Positions 9,480-18,225 of a DNA stretch of 64,000 bases are shown here, piece after piece. Origin of the DNA: Pohlia nutans (lineage: Eukaryota > Streptophyta > Bryopsida > Bryales > Mniaceae); the NCBI GenBank assembly GCA_022496805.1, contig CM040103.1, positions 2,312,001-2,376,000 of the forward strand, read 5' to 3'. Below the pieces are notes generated by a model. It was not told the origin of the DNA. It searched no databases and saw nothing but the letters and a program-made list of their open reading frames with translations. The stretch's first letter is position 1. Every line of letters begins with the position of its first letter. The position numbers and the translations under genes are program-made.

Positions 9480-12400
9480 CTAATCATTGATCGAACCATT
9501 GATAGAAGGGCGGTGAGTACGAGGGCCGGGGTCTTGATCTGCCGAACGTTGGACGAGAGCGGAGGTGATCCCAGTCATACGCTGGTTGTATTCGCAGGAG
9601 GCGTTCGTCAATTCTCGCAGTTGCTCCATCAGGTACGCTTGATTCTTGGTTTGGGTTACTGAGGCGGTCTCGACGGTGATGCTGGTGTGCTGGGTGATGC
9701 CGTTCCCGAGTTGGGCTAATCGCGCCTCCATGCGTTTTTCGACCTACTTCATGGCGGTTTCGATCTCGGTGAGGGTCGGCGGCGGGGAGAGTGCTTCTTG
9801 GTTTCGAGGGCGTCGACCGCGTCTGCGAGGATATCACTTGTTGGCCGCTGGTCGTGTGCTTGCGTTGCGGCTGTGGGATCAGATCCTACGAGACTGCGGC
9901 GATGGGGGGTGAAATCCACCAATTTGCCCAGGAGAGGGACTGCGCGTCTCATACTCCAGTGCGTATAGATGGCGGAATTGAGGCAGTGGACTAAGGCAGT
10001 GCCGTCGTGGCGCCCAAATGGATCGTTCTGTGCCCGGCTGTAGGTTACTGTGGCTACATGACGGGCGCCCAGGAGGCGATGGACAGCGGCGGTGACTTCT
10101 ATCTGGGATGCTTGGAGTGGGAGCCCTTTGACTACCAGCGTGGTGGTGAAAGCGTCCATCGTGTTGGAATTTTCTGCCGGGGCGGAGAATTTGATGGCGG
10201 TGGAGTCGAGAGTAGTGGTGGTGCGGAGGAAGGTTTGTTTTGAGACATCATCTACTAAGATAATTTCTGCGTCCTCCTGCTCTATGGCGCGTTTAGACAC
10301 TCCTGCGATTTCTAAGTCCTGACCAGTAGCGTATCCATGATTGATCAGAGCTGCTAGAAGTTGCCGTGAGTGATATCTGGACAAAATAGGGCTCTCAAGT
10401 CGGAGTTTTCTATAGCTGCAGAATTGAATTCAAAACCCTTCTCTATTTTTCCCACGATAAATTCATTGTTTTGCAACTGAAGAGTAAAAATTCTTTCTCC
10501 CTTAAGCAGGGCGATTCCGTCTTTCTGGGGGTTCCGTAGGTCTACTTTCTAAAACCCGAGCCATTTGGAAGTCTGTTGGTTTACTAGGGCTGAGATGGGT
10601 TCTCGTAAAGAGGTAGAGAGCTGTATACCCATCAGTTGGAAACGGGAGGCGGCAGCTATCTGAATTTCATCCTTAGTCATATGGTGGTAGTGGCTGTCAA
10701 ATCGTATGACTATCTGATAGTTTTGACTGAGGCCTGTGGACAAATCTATGGGTGAGGATTTTGGAATCTGAGTTAGGTGGTAGTATTTTCCGCTTTTATC
10801 GTCATGTCAAGTGGAGGGGAAGAGCCTCTGCTGGACATGAGGATATGCGTGCCTGTACTTGAGACATTCTTGAATTTCACTGGCCGGCATATCTAACTGA
10901 CTCAGGATTTCAGCTGAAGGGGGTGTTATGATCGGGAGTCCTGCGTCTACAGCGATAGCTTCATGAACGGAGAATGTTAGCCAGAGGTGGGGGCAAGGGG
11001 GAGGATTACCCGGGGGTGGGGTCGCGTTGTTGTGGATGAAGGCTGGAGGGGTCAATGTTATGACGGTTTCGGGTGGAGCAGGACCTTCAGAGGCGGCTCC
11101 TCTGCTGGAAGATGCGGTGGACGGTGGAGCTTGCTGTGGGGTCTCATAGGCCGAGGCGTCATCTTCATCGTCCAGGATGATGCGGCGCTTCTTGTGGGAT
11201 TTGATGCTGTGGTCGGGCATGTCCATGTCTTGTGAGGCTGATTTGTTTGATCGAGGAGGGACCGGTTGGCAGCCTTTTGGATAGTCTCTGATGGCGATGG
11301 GACCGTCGGTATCTTGGGCTGGGCCGGTGAGGTGTAGGGAGTCAAACCGCGCTGGTAATTTCTTCTTTCTGGAGCTGCTCCTGCGGGAGTCATTGGAGTT
11401 GCCAGTGTGGTCGTCGCTGGTTGTCATGGTGTGGGTGTGAGGAGGCTGCTGGGTGGGCTGGAAGGCTGCAGACAAGAAAGAGTTAGGGTGGTGAAAATGC
11501 AGGAGTTTCAAGAGGATTAGGGAGGTGGGGAGTTTGAGGAGAGGGAGTGCATACCTGGGGGGTTGGGGTAGGGAGTGAGTCTGTTGGCATGGGAAGCAAT
11601 ATATGTTTGCATCTGTTGGGCGTATCGGGGTGTGTGTGGGTGTATTTTCAGGAGCTGAGTATGGGAGTCCGTGCGTGGTGGTCAATGGCCAGAGCGGGTC
11701 AAGGTGGCAGTTTGACTGGCTTGTGTTGAAGGGCGGCAGAGGTGGCGGCTGTTTGGTGAACATGGATGGGTGGGAGCTGACTGATAGTACGGGTGTTTGA
11801 ATGCTGTGGGCGGCCTGTTTTGAAAATTGTGTAGAGTGGTGGGAGTGGAAGTTTTGAGAATTGTGTAGAGCAGTTATTTTTGGTGGCTGAGTTATGGTGT
11901 GTAAGGTGGGGCTAGAGTGTAGGGTTACGGTGGGAGTGGGTTGTGTGCGAGTGGAGTTTTGGTGAGTGCGTGTGTGGGGGAGGAGGCTAAGACTCCGGTG
12001 GTAAGCGAAGGCGGTGTTTGGAGGCGTGGCAGCATGGTGGACGCCTTGAGTAGTTGTGTAGATTTTGAAGTGGTAGGGTTTCCTGAGTAGTGAGAGATAG
12101 GAGAAATGTAGGAAAAAAAGCTTGTGGAATCTGAACTCAGATTGGTTCTGTATATTGTTTTTTGAGTAAAGAATTTTTGGGCAATATTGGTGTAATGTAT
12201 GTGTATGGGAGTGTATGAATTGCAAACAGAATGATGTGGAATGTATGCTTGGAATGTATGTGTGTGGATTTTGAAGGGTCTGGGCTGTGGTTTGATTTTG
12301 TGTGGATGTGTGTGCGGATTGAGGTGTGGAGGTTATGTCTGTAGGCTGTGGAATGTGTGATGATGAGTGTGTGTGTGCTTTGAGTAAGGGAGTTTGGTGA

Positions 12401-12807
12401 GGGTTGTATAGGAGGGTAGACGTGGTGTAGATTGTGCTGATGGTGGTGAGGTGTAGAGTGTGAGGCGGAGGATGCTGGGTGTGTAGTTGTGAGTGAGTGT
12501 TATGAGAGTTAATAAGTGCGGTGAAGAGTGGTGGGAGTCCAGGCCAGTGCGGGATGGTGGAGAGAGTGTAGTGGGGAGTGAGATGAAAAGTGCGGGGATG
12601 GGACCAGGTGAGGGGAGATGCGGGCAAAAGGAGGCAGGTGCTTGACCTGCATCGTCGGTGCAGGGACGAGCACGTGTGGGCGAGATCAGCGGTGCCCGGG
12701 CAGTGAGCGTTGTTGACGCAGTGGTTTCGATGTCCAACGTCGTGGTAGCGGCAGTGGGCCAGTGGCGACCCTTGCAGTGGCAGCGACCTCGAGTAGCCGG
12801 ACGCCAT
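9480..12807 (-). pseudogene. LINE ORF1, broken: Ser/Thr/His-rich N-terminus, RRM-like region, coiled-coil C-terminus
   Basis: ORF1 proteins of LINEs bind the element's RNA. The first 666 codons (12807-10807) are low-complexity, rich in His, Ser, Thr and Pro. Near the start is a Cys/His cluster (C-x2-H-x3-H-x3-C pattern) that weakly recalls a zinc knuckle. A TGA at 10807-10809 and a TAG at 10549-10551 interrupt the frame. After a frameshift near 10400, codons at about 10147-9913 show an RRM-like pattern (LVVKGLP, then GTALVHCL). After a second shift near 9795 and a TAG at 9744-9746, a helical tail (VEKRMEARLAQLG, then LMEQLRELT) ends at TAG 9480-9482. Which upstream ATG is used is uncertain: an overlapping frame 13256-12333 also stays open. 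The GC-rich balanced codons differ sharply from ORF2. Confidence 0.7.
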
Positions 12808-13256
12808 AAGGCCGCGTGCTGCGCGCTTGAGTATTGGAGCTGGCAGTGTGCTCCTTGCGGTTGCTTGGTGCTCCTCCGATATTGTGTGAGGAGGCGCCTG
12901 CGATGTAGCTTGACTAGGCGGTTACGTGTTGACTGCTGGTGCTGCTGTGAGGTAGTCGCGTCGGCGTAGTATAGAAAATACACTGGGTGCTGTCCACGGT
13001 GTGTCGACTTGGGGCTTTTTGGTGTAGACGCGGCAGCTGTGAGTTTGAGTGGAGCTTTGTTGAAGACTTGTGTTGGCGCTGCAAAAGTACCAGCCGGTGT
13101 AGAACTTGATGCAAAAGCAAGGCAGTCTAATCTAGATCTAAACACCGTGTGAGGAGTGGGGAAGAGGGGAGTAGTGGTGAGGAGGGAGATGAGCGTGAGG
13201 AGCAGAGGAGCGGGCTGGAGGAGCACCGCCTCCGCTTCGCTCAGAGCTCCGCCCAT
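12333..13256 (-). other. Open frame overlapping the LINE 5' part, unassigned
   Basis: A 307-codon minus-strand frame rich in Ala, Thr, Pro and Leu, in a different frame from the ORF1 start and overlapping it for about 470 bases. It may be the true 5' part of ORF1 joined by an indel, 5' UTR, or chance opening in G-poor sequence. No domain is visible. Confidence 0.3.
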
Positions 13257-13820
13257 CCCTCTCCAGAGCTACCCACCTCTAATCACCTCCAAGGCTTTGA
13301 ACATATTTTTGTTCTCCGAGGCACTGTTGTTCTTCGTCACAACTTCAATCCCTAACTGAGTTTTTCCCTTGCTTGTGCTCCTCGTTTTACCCTGATGTAC
13401 TTTTACGCCATAGTTTCACTGTTCAGCACTGTATACTTTCACTGTTCAGCAGTTTAACTCCTGAAAATGCAGCGTTTTCGTAGTCTCTCTCCTTTAGGGA
13501 CAGAGACAACAAAGCCACCACAGCAAAGACCACAGTGGGGCAGAAGGAAGTAACCGGAGGGGGGCTAAAAGTTCAAAAGCTTCCAGTGTATTTGATCCAT
13601 TCACTACTCAACAGCGTTTTGTAATTGTTTATTTTGATTCCATTCACTACTCAATAGTGTTTTGTAATTGTTTATTTGATTCAATAGTTCATTCAATTAC
13701 AAATCACTGGTCACTCCATATATAAAGGTGGATGAAACTAAAAAGCACCCTCTTGGAAGGCTACTGAACGTTACGAGAATGTGTTGAAATAGAATCTAGA
13801 TTATTCAGTAACCAACTGGT
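13257..13820. other. Upstream flank of the gene A unit, dispersed repeat
   Basis: Two parts recur elsewhere. 13390-13530 (CTGTTCAG, ACTCCT, GCGTTTTCGTAG) matches about 29540-29650. 13590-13795 (CAATAGTTCA, ATCACTGGTCACT, TATAAAGGTGGATGAAAC, GGCTACTGAA) matches about 41090-41280. No coding content. Confidence 0.6.
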
Positions 13821-14156
13821 CTAGTTCCAACGTCCAAGTCTACCCACGAGCTGACCTGATCAACAATATTATTATGCTGAGCATGGACGAAAGTCCATTG
13901 GCTGAGGTGGCCTGGAACGTGGCTCTCGGGTCCACAGTTCCAGCAACTGAAAATGGATGAATGCGATCGGACAGAAAACGTCAATAGAGTTCAGGCACTG
14001 AATTCCGCCTCATCATGTCATCTGGCAGTTGACATGGAATTCATGGACTTTCTCATCCAAGGCGGGTCATGTCCTCACTCTGGGGCGTCATGGCCGACGT
14101 CATAACGGTTTCTCAAAGCTTTTGAGCAGCCGACGCGCTTCATCAATCTGGTCAAA

Positions 14157-14343
14157 CATACCGACGTGGGTTAGTCAGCGGCTTGGCCGGGCTAGCGAAT
14201 TCAAGCCAGAGTGTCTGCAATCACGGCTACCACGCAGTCAAAATTCCACACTCCACCAGCTACTCGCCAAACTCCATCAACCAGCCTCCCTCACTCACGC
14301 CGTCATGGATCGATCTGAGCCCCCGGGGCCATTAATATATAAG
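14157..14343 (+). promoter_or_regulatory. Gene A promoter: CATACCGACGTGGG motif and TATA box
   Basis: TATATAAG at 14336-14343 is followed by the shared CTGGCCTCCATTCCTCATTC start region. CATACCGACGTGGG lies at 14157-14170, 179 bp upstream, with CGACGCGCT about 17 bp before it. The motif contains ACCGAC (core of plant DRE/CRT sites) and ACGTGG (core of ABRE-like sites). It recurs before the other four paralogues, which supports a regulatory role. Confidence 0.7.
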
Positions 14344-14631
14344 CAGACGAACTGGCCTCCATTCCTCATTCATTCTCAACTTCCAGCTCCCATCATTCCA
14401 TCTCAGTCGAAGTCTAGCATTTGAGCTATCTACTGAAGACCTCCAGTGATCGATCGACTTGTTGGCTGATTCCAAAGCCAGAATTAAACTTGAGTATATT
14501 CTTAAGAGCTCTAGCTTTGCTCTATTTCGAGATTCTACACGCTCGATCTTGTTAAGCTCTGCACATATTCGTAGACTTGACAGCAGTGTAATTAAAATAG
14601 TTTCTGAAGTACCAGCAACGTAATTATAGAA

Positions 14632-14862
14632 ATGGCTGCTGAAGGTGATGGAGGTGGCTCCAAGTGGAGGCCTCCCTCGTACATTGCTGACTACGACGAC
14701 TGCGAAGGTGATGGCGGCTCCTCGAAATGGAGGCCTCCCTCGCACCACGCCGAAGGTGATGGCGGGTCCTCCAAATGGAGGCCTCCTAAACACAGCTGCG
14801 GCTTCGACCTCTCAGAAGGTGACGGCGGCTCCTCCAAATGGAGACCCGGAAAGGGATTCTGA
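14632..14862 (+). CDS. Gene A: small EGDGGSSKWRP-repeat protein, 76 residues
   Basis: I do not recognise this family. The protein is MAAEGDGGGSKWRPP followed by three more EGDGGSSKWRP repeats, separated by spacers SYIADYDDC, SHHA and KHSCGFDLS, and ends in GKGF. It has four Trp (one per repeat), two Cys, no signal peptide and no membrane segment, and is probably disordered and cytosolic or nuclear. The start is supported by the GAAATGGC context, which is kept in all five copies, and by loss of similarity in frame upstream. Reality as a gene rests on five paralogues keeping start, stop and repeats while the flanks carry a shared TATA box, upstream motif and 3' stem-loop. It lies head-on to gene B in an inverted duplication. 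A peptide-precursor role is possible but unsupported. Confidence 0.8.
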   Translation: MAAEGDGGGSKWRPPSYIADYDDCEGDGGSSKWRPPSHHAEGDGGSSKWRPPKHSCGFDLSEGDGGSSKWRPGKGF

Positions 14863-14910
14863 AGCGGATCTATTCAGCAATTTTGTACAGCGATATACCG
14901 AGTAATGGTA

Positions 14911-14925
14911 GTCACCCTGAGTGAC
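14911..14925 (+). promoter_or_regulatory. Gene A 3' UTR stem-loop
   Basis: GTCAC-CCTGA-GTGAC, 49 bp after the stop. All five paralogues have this hairpin with a varying loop, and in four of them the stem is perfect. It is flanked by TGG and CCA, which could extend the stem across a bulge. Confidence 0.65.
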
Positions 14926-15164
14926 CAGTTGCGCAAGCTTGACATGCGGAGGCGATGTTTTAGCTCGAGAGAGATCATTTTTTCTCCGAGGCTTCATCCT
15001 TTCGACATACCAGCAATTTTTTCAGTGGTGTCAACTTAGCTGACTCCATCGTTCCGACATTCGGAATAGATCGTTCATACAACCATTCTTTGGGACCCCG
15101 CACAGTACGTAGACCAGGGGGCCTAGCCTGACGTAGATTAATTAATAGCTGCCATTCTGAGCCA

Positions 15165-15192
15165 ATTCGTTATTGGCAATGTAAAAAGAAAG
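15165..15192 (+). terminator. Gene A probable polyadenylation signal region
   Basis: The TTGGCAATGTAAAAAG block about 310 bp after the stop recurs after B, C (as GATGTAGAAAAG), D and E. TGTAA is the usual poly(A) signal of green algae and a common upstream element in plants. Cleavage site not determined. Confidence 0.45.
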
Positions 15193-15378
15193 GATTAAAG
15201 GATTACAAATTAACTTGAGAATATTTCGTTCATCCTCTGGTAATCGAAAATATCTATCTTGTACATGCGTCTTAGATCTATCTTGTACATGCATCTATCT
15301 TGTACATGCGTAAGATATCGTCCGAGGTTATTTGCATGAGGTCGATGAAGCAACTGCACTATTGAACTCTTTTTATTA

Positions 15379-15794
15379 GAGCATGCCCAGCAGCAGGTGT
15401 TTTGGAGGGACCAACGTCAAGAATTGGTGTAATCATCTCCACTTGCTTCAAAGTTTGGCCCAGCAACTACCCACTAACGCTAAAATATAATTTCTGGAGT
15501 CAAAGTTTGGAGTTTCCCCGCCATCTACAAAAGCTTTTGCGTAAGCAAATTTCTCACACCATGCAAGCATCTTTGCTCAATCAACAATTAAATAACGAGC
15601 TTGAGGACTATTCACTGGCCCTTGCTTCAAGGTCATCAAGTTACTTTCATAAAATCTTCTTTATATAAGTTTCCTTGGTGTTTGCACAAGGAGTGTTGCT
15701 GGGCTACTTCTTGCTTATTATTCCTCTAAGTTAAAAATGGCCTTCAAGTTAATGCTTGGCGCTCATATTTGGTCTGGAGCTGCTGGGCATGCTC
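15379..15794. mobile_element. PIF/Harbinger-like MITE
   Basis: Terminal inverted repeats GAGCATGCCCAGCAGC are perfect at both ends, flanked by a 3-bp TTA duplication (15376-15378 and 15795-15797). A TTA/TAA duplication with a GAGCAT...CAGCAG-type terminus is characteristic of plant PIF/Harbinger MITEs. It is 416 bp with no transposase. It sits in the spacer between genes A and B. Confidence 0.85.
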
Positions 15795-16694
15795 TTATAC
15801 AATTAGCACAAACGCGATTATTAGCCACGGTAACACAATTTTAAATAATTTATGTCAGAAAGTCCACGCAATCAATTAGAATGATTTATAGGTTAAGTTC
15901 CAGAGTCAAATCACTGAAATGTTGGTAAGTCTCGGTACCAGCAGCTGGACCAGCTTGATCGTGATCAAAGGTGGTAAAGTGCGCGTGAAGTGAATTATTT
16001 GATTTACTACCAGTAGAAATTTGAGAGATTGGTACTTAGAATTCGAAGAGATTAAATTTCTGCCGACGTTGTTGGTAAGGCCCGGTGTTGTAGGGCTCTA
16101 GAACTTGTAAAATCTCAAGTGGCTGGCTGTATGTTTCGGTGACTGCAAGTGAGAAGGGCAAATTGCATGGCTGTATATACAAAGAATTTCAGGCTTCTGA
16201 ATCGAAAGCAAAGATCAAATCTCAGCAGCTTACTTGTCACGAGCAATAATTATGGAATTTTTTTTTCATTTCTTCCCCACCCCCAAACCAAAAAACAAAG
16301 AAAAAGAATTTGAGCAGTACCAGTAAGTTTGTCTTTGAGGTTTCAGGAAATCTGTCAGAACAACACCTGGATGCACTCCTGACTTGAATTTCAAACTAAA
16401 AGAATTTTCACTAGCATGGGAAAATCAGCCAAAATGTCAATAGAAGGAAATCAAGGAATGGAGCATGCATGGAAAACCGAAAAATGTCCTTTTGTGTCCT
16501 TTTATGTCCTACTTGAGCACAAATGTCCTTTTATGTGGAGAATTTCATGCTCCAATGGAGTTCTTCATGAATTTCTTGATTAGAATGGAATAATGACACA
16601 TATTAGTTTTCCATCCTCAATAAATCATTGTAATTGGTTGCATGTACTTTCTGAAACAAACTTACAGATAAACTCCAACGATCGAGCATTCTCA
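15795..16694. other. Spacer between the inverted gene copies, no gene
   Basis: Contains a stretch (16050-16200: TTTCTGCCGAC, TCTAGAACTTGTAA, AAAGAATTTCAGGCTTCTGAA) that also occurs downstream of gene C at about 32150-32290, so the duplicated unit extends about 1.5 kb past the stop. A short repeat of TGTCCTTTTATGTCC is at 16485-16540. No open frame of interest. Confidence 0.6.
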
Positions 16695-17054
16695 AGAATT
16701 TCCCATACAAGATAGACAATCGTATTTAATCAAGAGATGGTGAACGAAAATATCCTCAAGTTAATTTGTAATCCTTTAATCCTTTCTTTTTACATCGCCA
16801 ATAACGAATTGGCTAAGAATGGCAGCTATTAATTAATCTACGTCAGGCCCCCTGGTCTACGTCCTGAGTGGGGTCCCAAAGAATGGTTGTATGAACGATC
16901 TATTCCGAATGTCGGAACGATGGAGTCAACTAAGTTGACACCACTGAAAAAATTGCCGGTATGTCGAAAGGATGAAGCCTCGGAGAAAAAATGATCTCTC
17001 TCGTATAAGACTGAAGCATCGCCTCCGCATGTCAAGCTTGCAATTGCGCAACTG

Positions 17055-17069
17055 GTCACTCTGGGTGAC
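17055..17069 (-). promoter_or_regulatory. Gene B 3' UTR stem-loop
   Basis: On the minus strand GTCAC-CCAGA-GTGAC, a perfect 5-bp stem with a loop differing from that of gene A by one base, 41 bp after the stop. Confidence 0.65.
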
Positions 17070-17109
17070 TACCATCGCTGGGTATATCGCTGTACAAAAT
17101 TGATCCGTT

Positions 17110-17292
17110 TCAGAATCCCTTTCCGGGTCTCCATTTGGAGGAGCCACCGTCACCTTCTGAAACGTCAAAGCCACAGCTGTGCTTTCCGGGTCTCCATTTG
17201 GAGGAGCCGCCATCACCTTCGCAGTCGTCGTAGTCGCCAGTGTACGAGGGAGGGTTCCACTTGGAGCCACCTCCATCACCTTCCGCAGCCAT
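17110..17292 (-). CDS. Gene B: small EGDGGSSKWRP-repeat protein, 60 residues
   Basis: Paralogue of gene A on the opposite strand, with three repeats: the module SHHAEGDGGSSKWRPP is absent. The order is MAAEGDGGGSKWNPP, SYTGDYDDC, EGDGGSSKWRPG, KHSCGFDVS, EGDGGSSKWRPGKGF. Start context, both Cys, the DYDDC block and the GKGF end are kept. Its TATA box is at 17587-17594, the CATACCGACG motif at 17741-17753 and the 3' stem-loop at 17055-17069, all on the minus strand. Transcription runs toward gene A. Function unknown. Confidence 0.8.
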   Translation of the reverse strand: MAAEGDGGGSKWNPPSYTGDYDDCEGDGGSSKWRPGKHSCGFDVSEGDGGSSKWRPGKGF

Positions 17293-17586
17293 TTCAATAA
17301 TTACGTCGCTGGCACTTCAGAAACTATTTTAATTACACTACTGTCAAGTCTACGAATATGCGCAGAGCTTAATTAACAAGATCGCAAATAAGAGTGCCGA
17401 ATCTCGGAATGGATCGGAGCAAAGCTTTTGCAAGAATCGACTCAAGTTGCTGGCTTTGAAATCTGAAACTAACAAGTCACTGGAGGTCTTCAGCAGATAG
17501 CTCAAATGCTAGACTCCGACTGAGATGGTATGATTATCTGGAGCTGTAAGTTGAGAATGAATGAGGAATGGGGGCCAGTTCGTCTG

Positions 17587-17753
17587 CTTATATATTAATG
17601 GCCCCGGGGGCTCAGATCGATTCGGCCATGACGGGGTGAGTGAGTGAGTGAGTCTGGAGGCATGCGCGCATGCCTGGAGTTTGGCGAGTAGCTGGTGGAG
17701 TGTGGGATTTTGACTGCGCGGTCAAGCCGTGATTGCTGACCTGCGTCGGTATG
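17587..17753 (-). promoter_or_regulatory. Gene B promoter: CATACCGACG motif and TATA box
   Basis: TATATAAG (minus strand, 17587-17594) and CATACCGACGCAG (17741-17753), about 150-160 bp apart as in the other copies. Here the ABRE-like ACGTGG core is lost but the ACCGAC core is kept. A GAGT microsatellite lies between them at about 17636-17653. Confidence 0.65.
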
Positions 17754-18103
17754 TATTCATGACCAGATTATTTGCTGAAGCGCGTCGGGTGTTCCTAAAC
17801 TTGGAAGCAGCGTTTCCGTTATGACGTCGGTCATGACGCCCCAGAGTGAGGACATGTCCTAAGAAAAGGTCCAAGTGACGAATGAATTCCATGTCAACTC
17901 CATGAATGTTTTCTGTCCGCTTGCATCCATCCAATTTCAGTTGCATCCATCCATCCATTTTCAGTTTCTGCAACAGTGGGCCTGGGAGGCATATGCTAGG
18001 AACATAGAACGTAGAACATGATATGGTTGACCAGGTCAGCTCCTGGGCAGCCTTGGAAGTTGAAATGGGTCATCGATTGAACCAGATAGATAGAAACTCC
18101 AGT

Positions 18104-18225
18104 CCTTTTATAGGGCCGGCGTGAATATAGTGTCTGTTCATTTGGTTAATGAGCCAATGCCCACCAGACAAAGGGCCACTAAGATCAAACTACTCACCCC
18201 TTTCGGGAATAGACACTTTTGGCGA
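18104..18225 (+). repeat. Dispersed repeat, copy 2 of 3
   Basis: Order GGCCGGCGTGAATATAGTGTCTGTT, TGCCCACCAGACAAAGGGCC, ACTACTCACCCCTTTCGGGAATAGACACTTT in pieces, matching 43500-43640 in reverse orientation and part of 1475-1565. Class unknown. Confidence 0.65.

Larger units (their letters stand above)
2161..9499 (-). pseudogene. LINE ORF2 polyprotein, broken: 2A leader, APE endonuclease, RT, chromodomain-like, PCIF1-like, RNase H, zinc finger
   Basis: The start ATG at 9497-9499 precedes the ORF1 stop TAG (9480-9482), so the frames overlap by 20 bases; termination-reinitiation or frameshifting are possible couplings. The product nicks target DNA and copies element RNA at the nick. Residues 1-204 form a leader ending in the 2A motif. 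After a single TGA at 8669-8671 the frame continues into the endonuclease; a one-base loss at 7709-7711 and another in the A-run (T-run 5409-5414 on the plus strand) precede and follow the RT. A TAG at 4867-4869 follows the RT C-terminal region. The same frame, apart from a disturbed stretch at 4690-4770, then continues through chromodomain-like and PCIF1-like segments, a single TAG at 3439-3441, RNase H and zinc finger to TAA 2161-2163. About 2,440 codons in all, long for a LINE ORF2. Whether all C-terminal parts were one protein is inferred from frame continuity. Confidence 0.88.
2161..13256 (-). mobile_element. Long, decayed non-LTR retrotransposon (LINE) with 2A peptide, APE endonuclease, RT and RNase H
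   Basis: Reading the minus strand from about 13.2 kb downward gives ORF1 (12807 to 9480), then ORF2 (9499 to 2161) overlapping it by 20 bases. ORF2 carries endonuclease, reverse transcriptase, RNase H and a C-terminal zinc finger, the hallmark set of an APE-class LINE. About seven lesions break an otherwise continuous reading: stops at 10807, 10549, 9744, 8669, 4867 and 3439, and one-base losses near 10400, 9795, 7710 and 5410. The short region at 4690-4770 is also out of frame. The coding strand of ORF2 is strikingly poor in G and rich in A and C, while ORF1 is balanced. Neither the 5' end (above about 13.26 kb), the 3' end (below 2161) nor target-site duplications could be fixed. The clade is not assigned. 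Confidence 0.93.
13820..15290 (+). repeat. Left arm of the inverted duplication carrying gene A
   Basis: Promoter, coding region, 3' region and about 100 bp beyond match the reverse complement of about 16695-18070. Shared landmarks include GAGCTGACCTG near 13850, GACATGGAATTCAT near 14031 and GGATTAAAGGATTACAAATT near 15192. The arms differ by small indels, including one repeat unit in the coding region. Confidence 0.85.
16695..18070 (-). repeat. Right arm of the inverted duplication carrying gene B
   Basis: Reverse complement of about 13820-15290, including promoter, coding region and 3' region. With the left arm it forms a tail-to-tail palindrome with a spacer of about 1.4 kb. Confidence 0.85.

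Noticed and set aside
2161..10809. TAG reassigned as a sense codon in this genome
   Set aside because: TAG dominates the LINE stops, but TGA and frameshifts also occur, and ORF1 itself ends at TAG; decay by C-to-T change is simpler.
14332..14905. Other frames across gene A (minus strand and +1 frame) and the equivalent frames of B, C and D
   Set aside because: They arise from the repeat period being a multiple of three, so all frames stay open; only the frame giving EGDGGSSKWRP keeps start, stop and spacing across paralogues.
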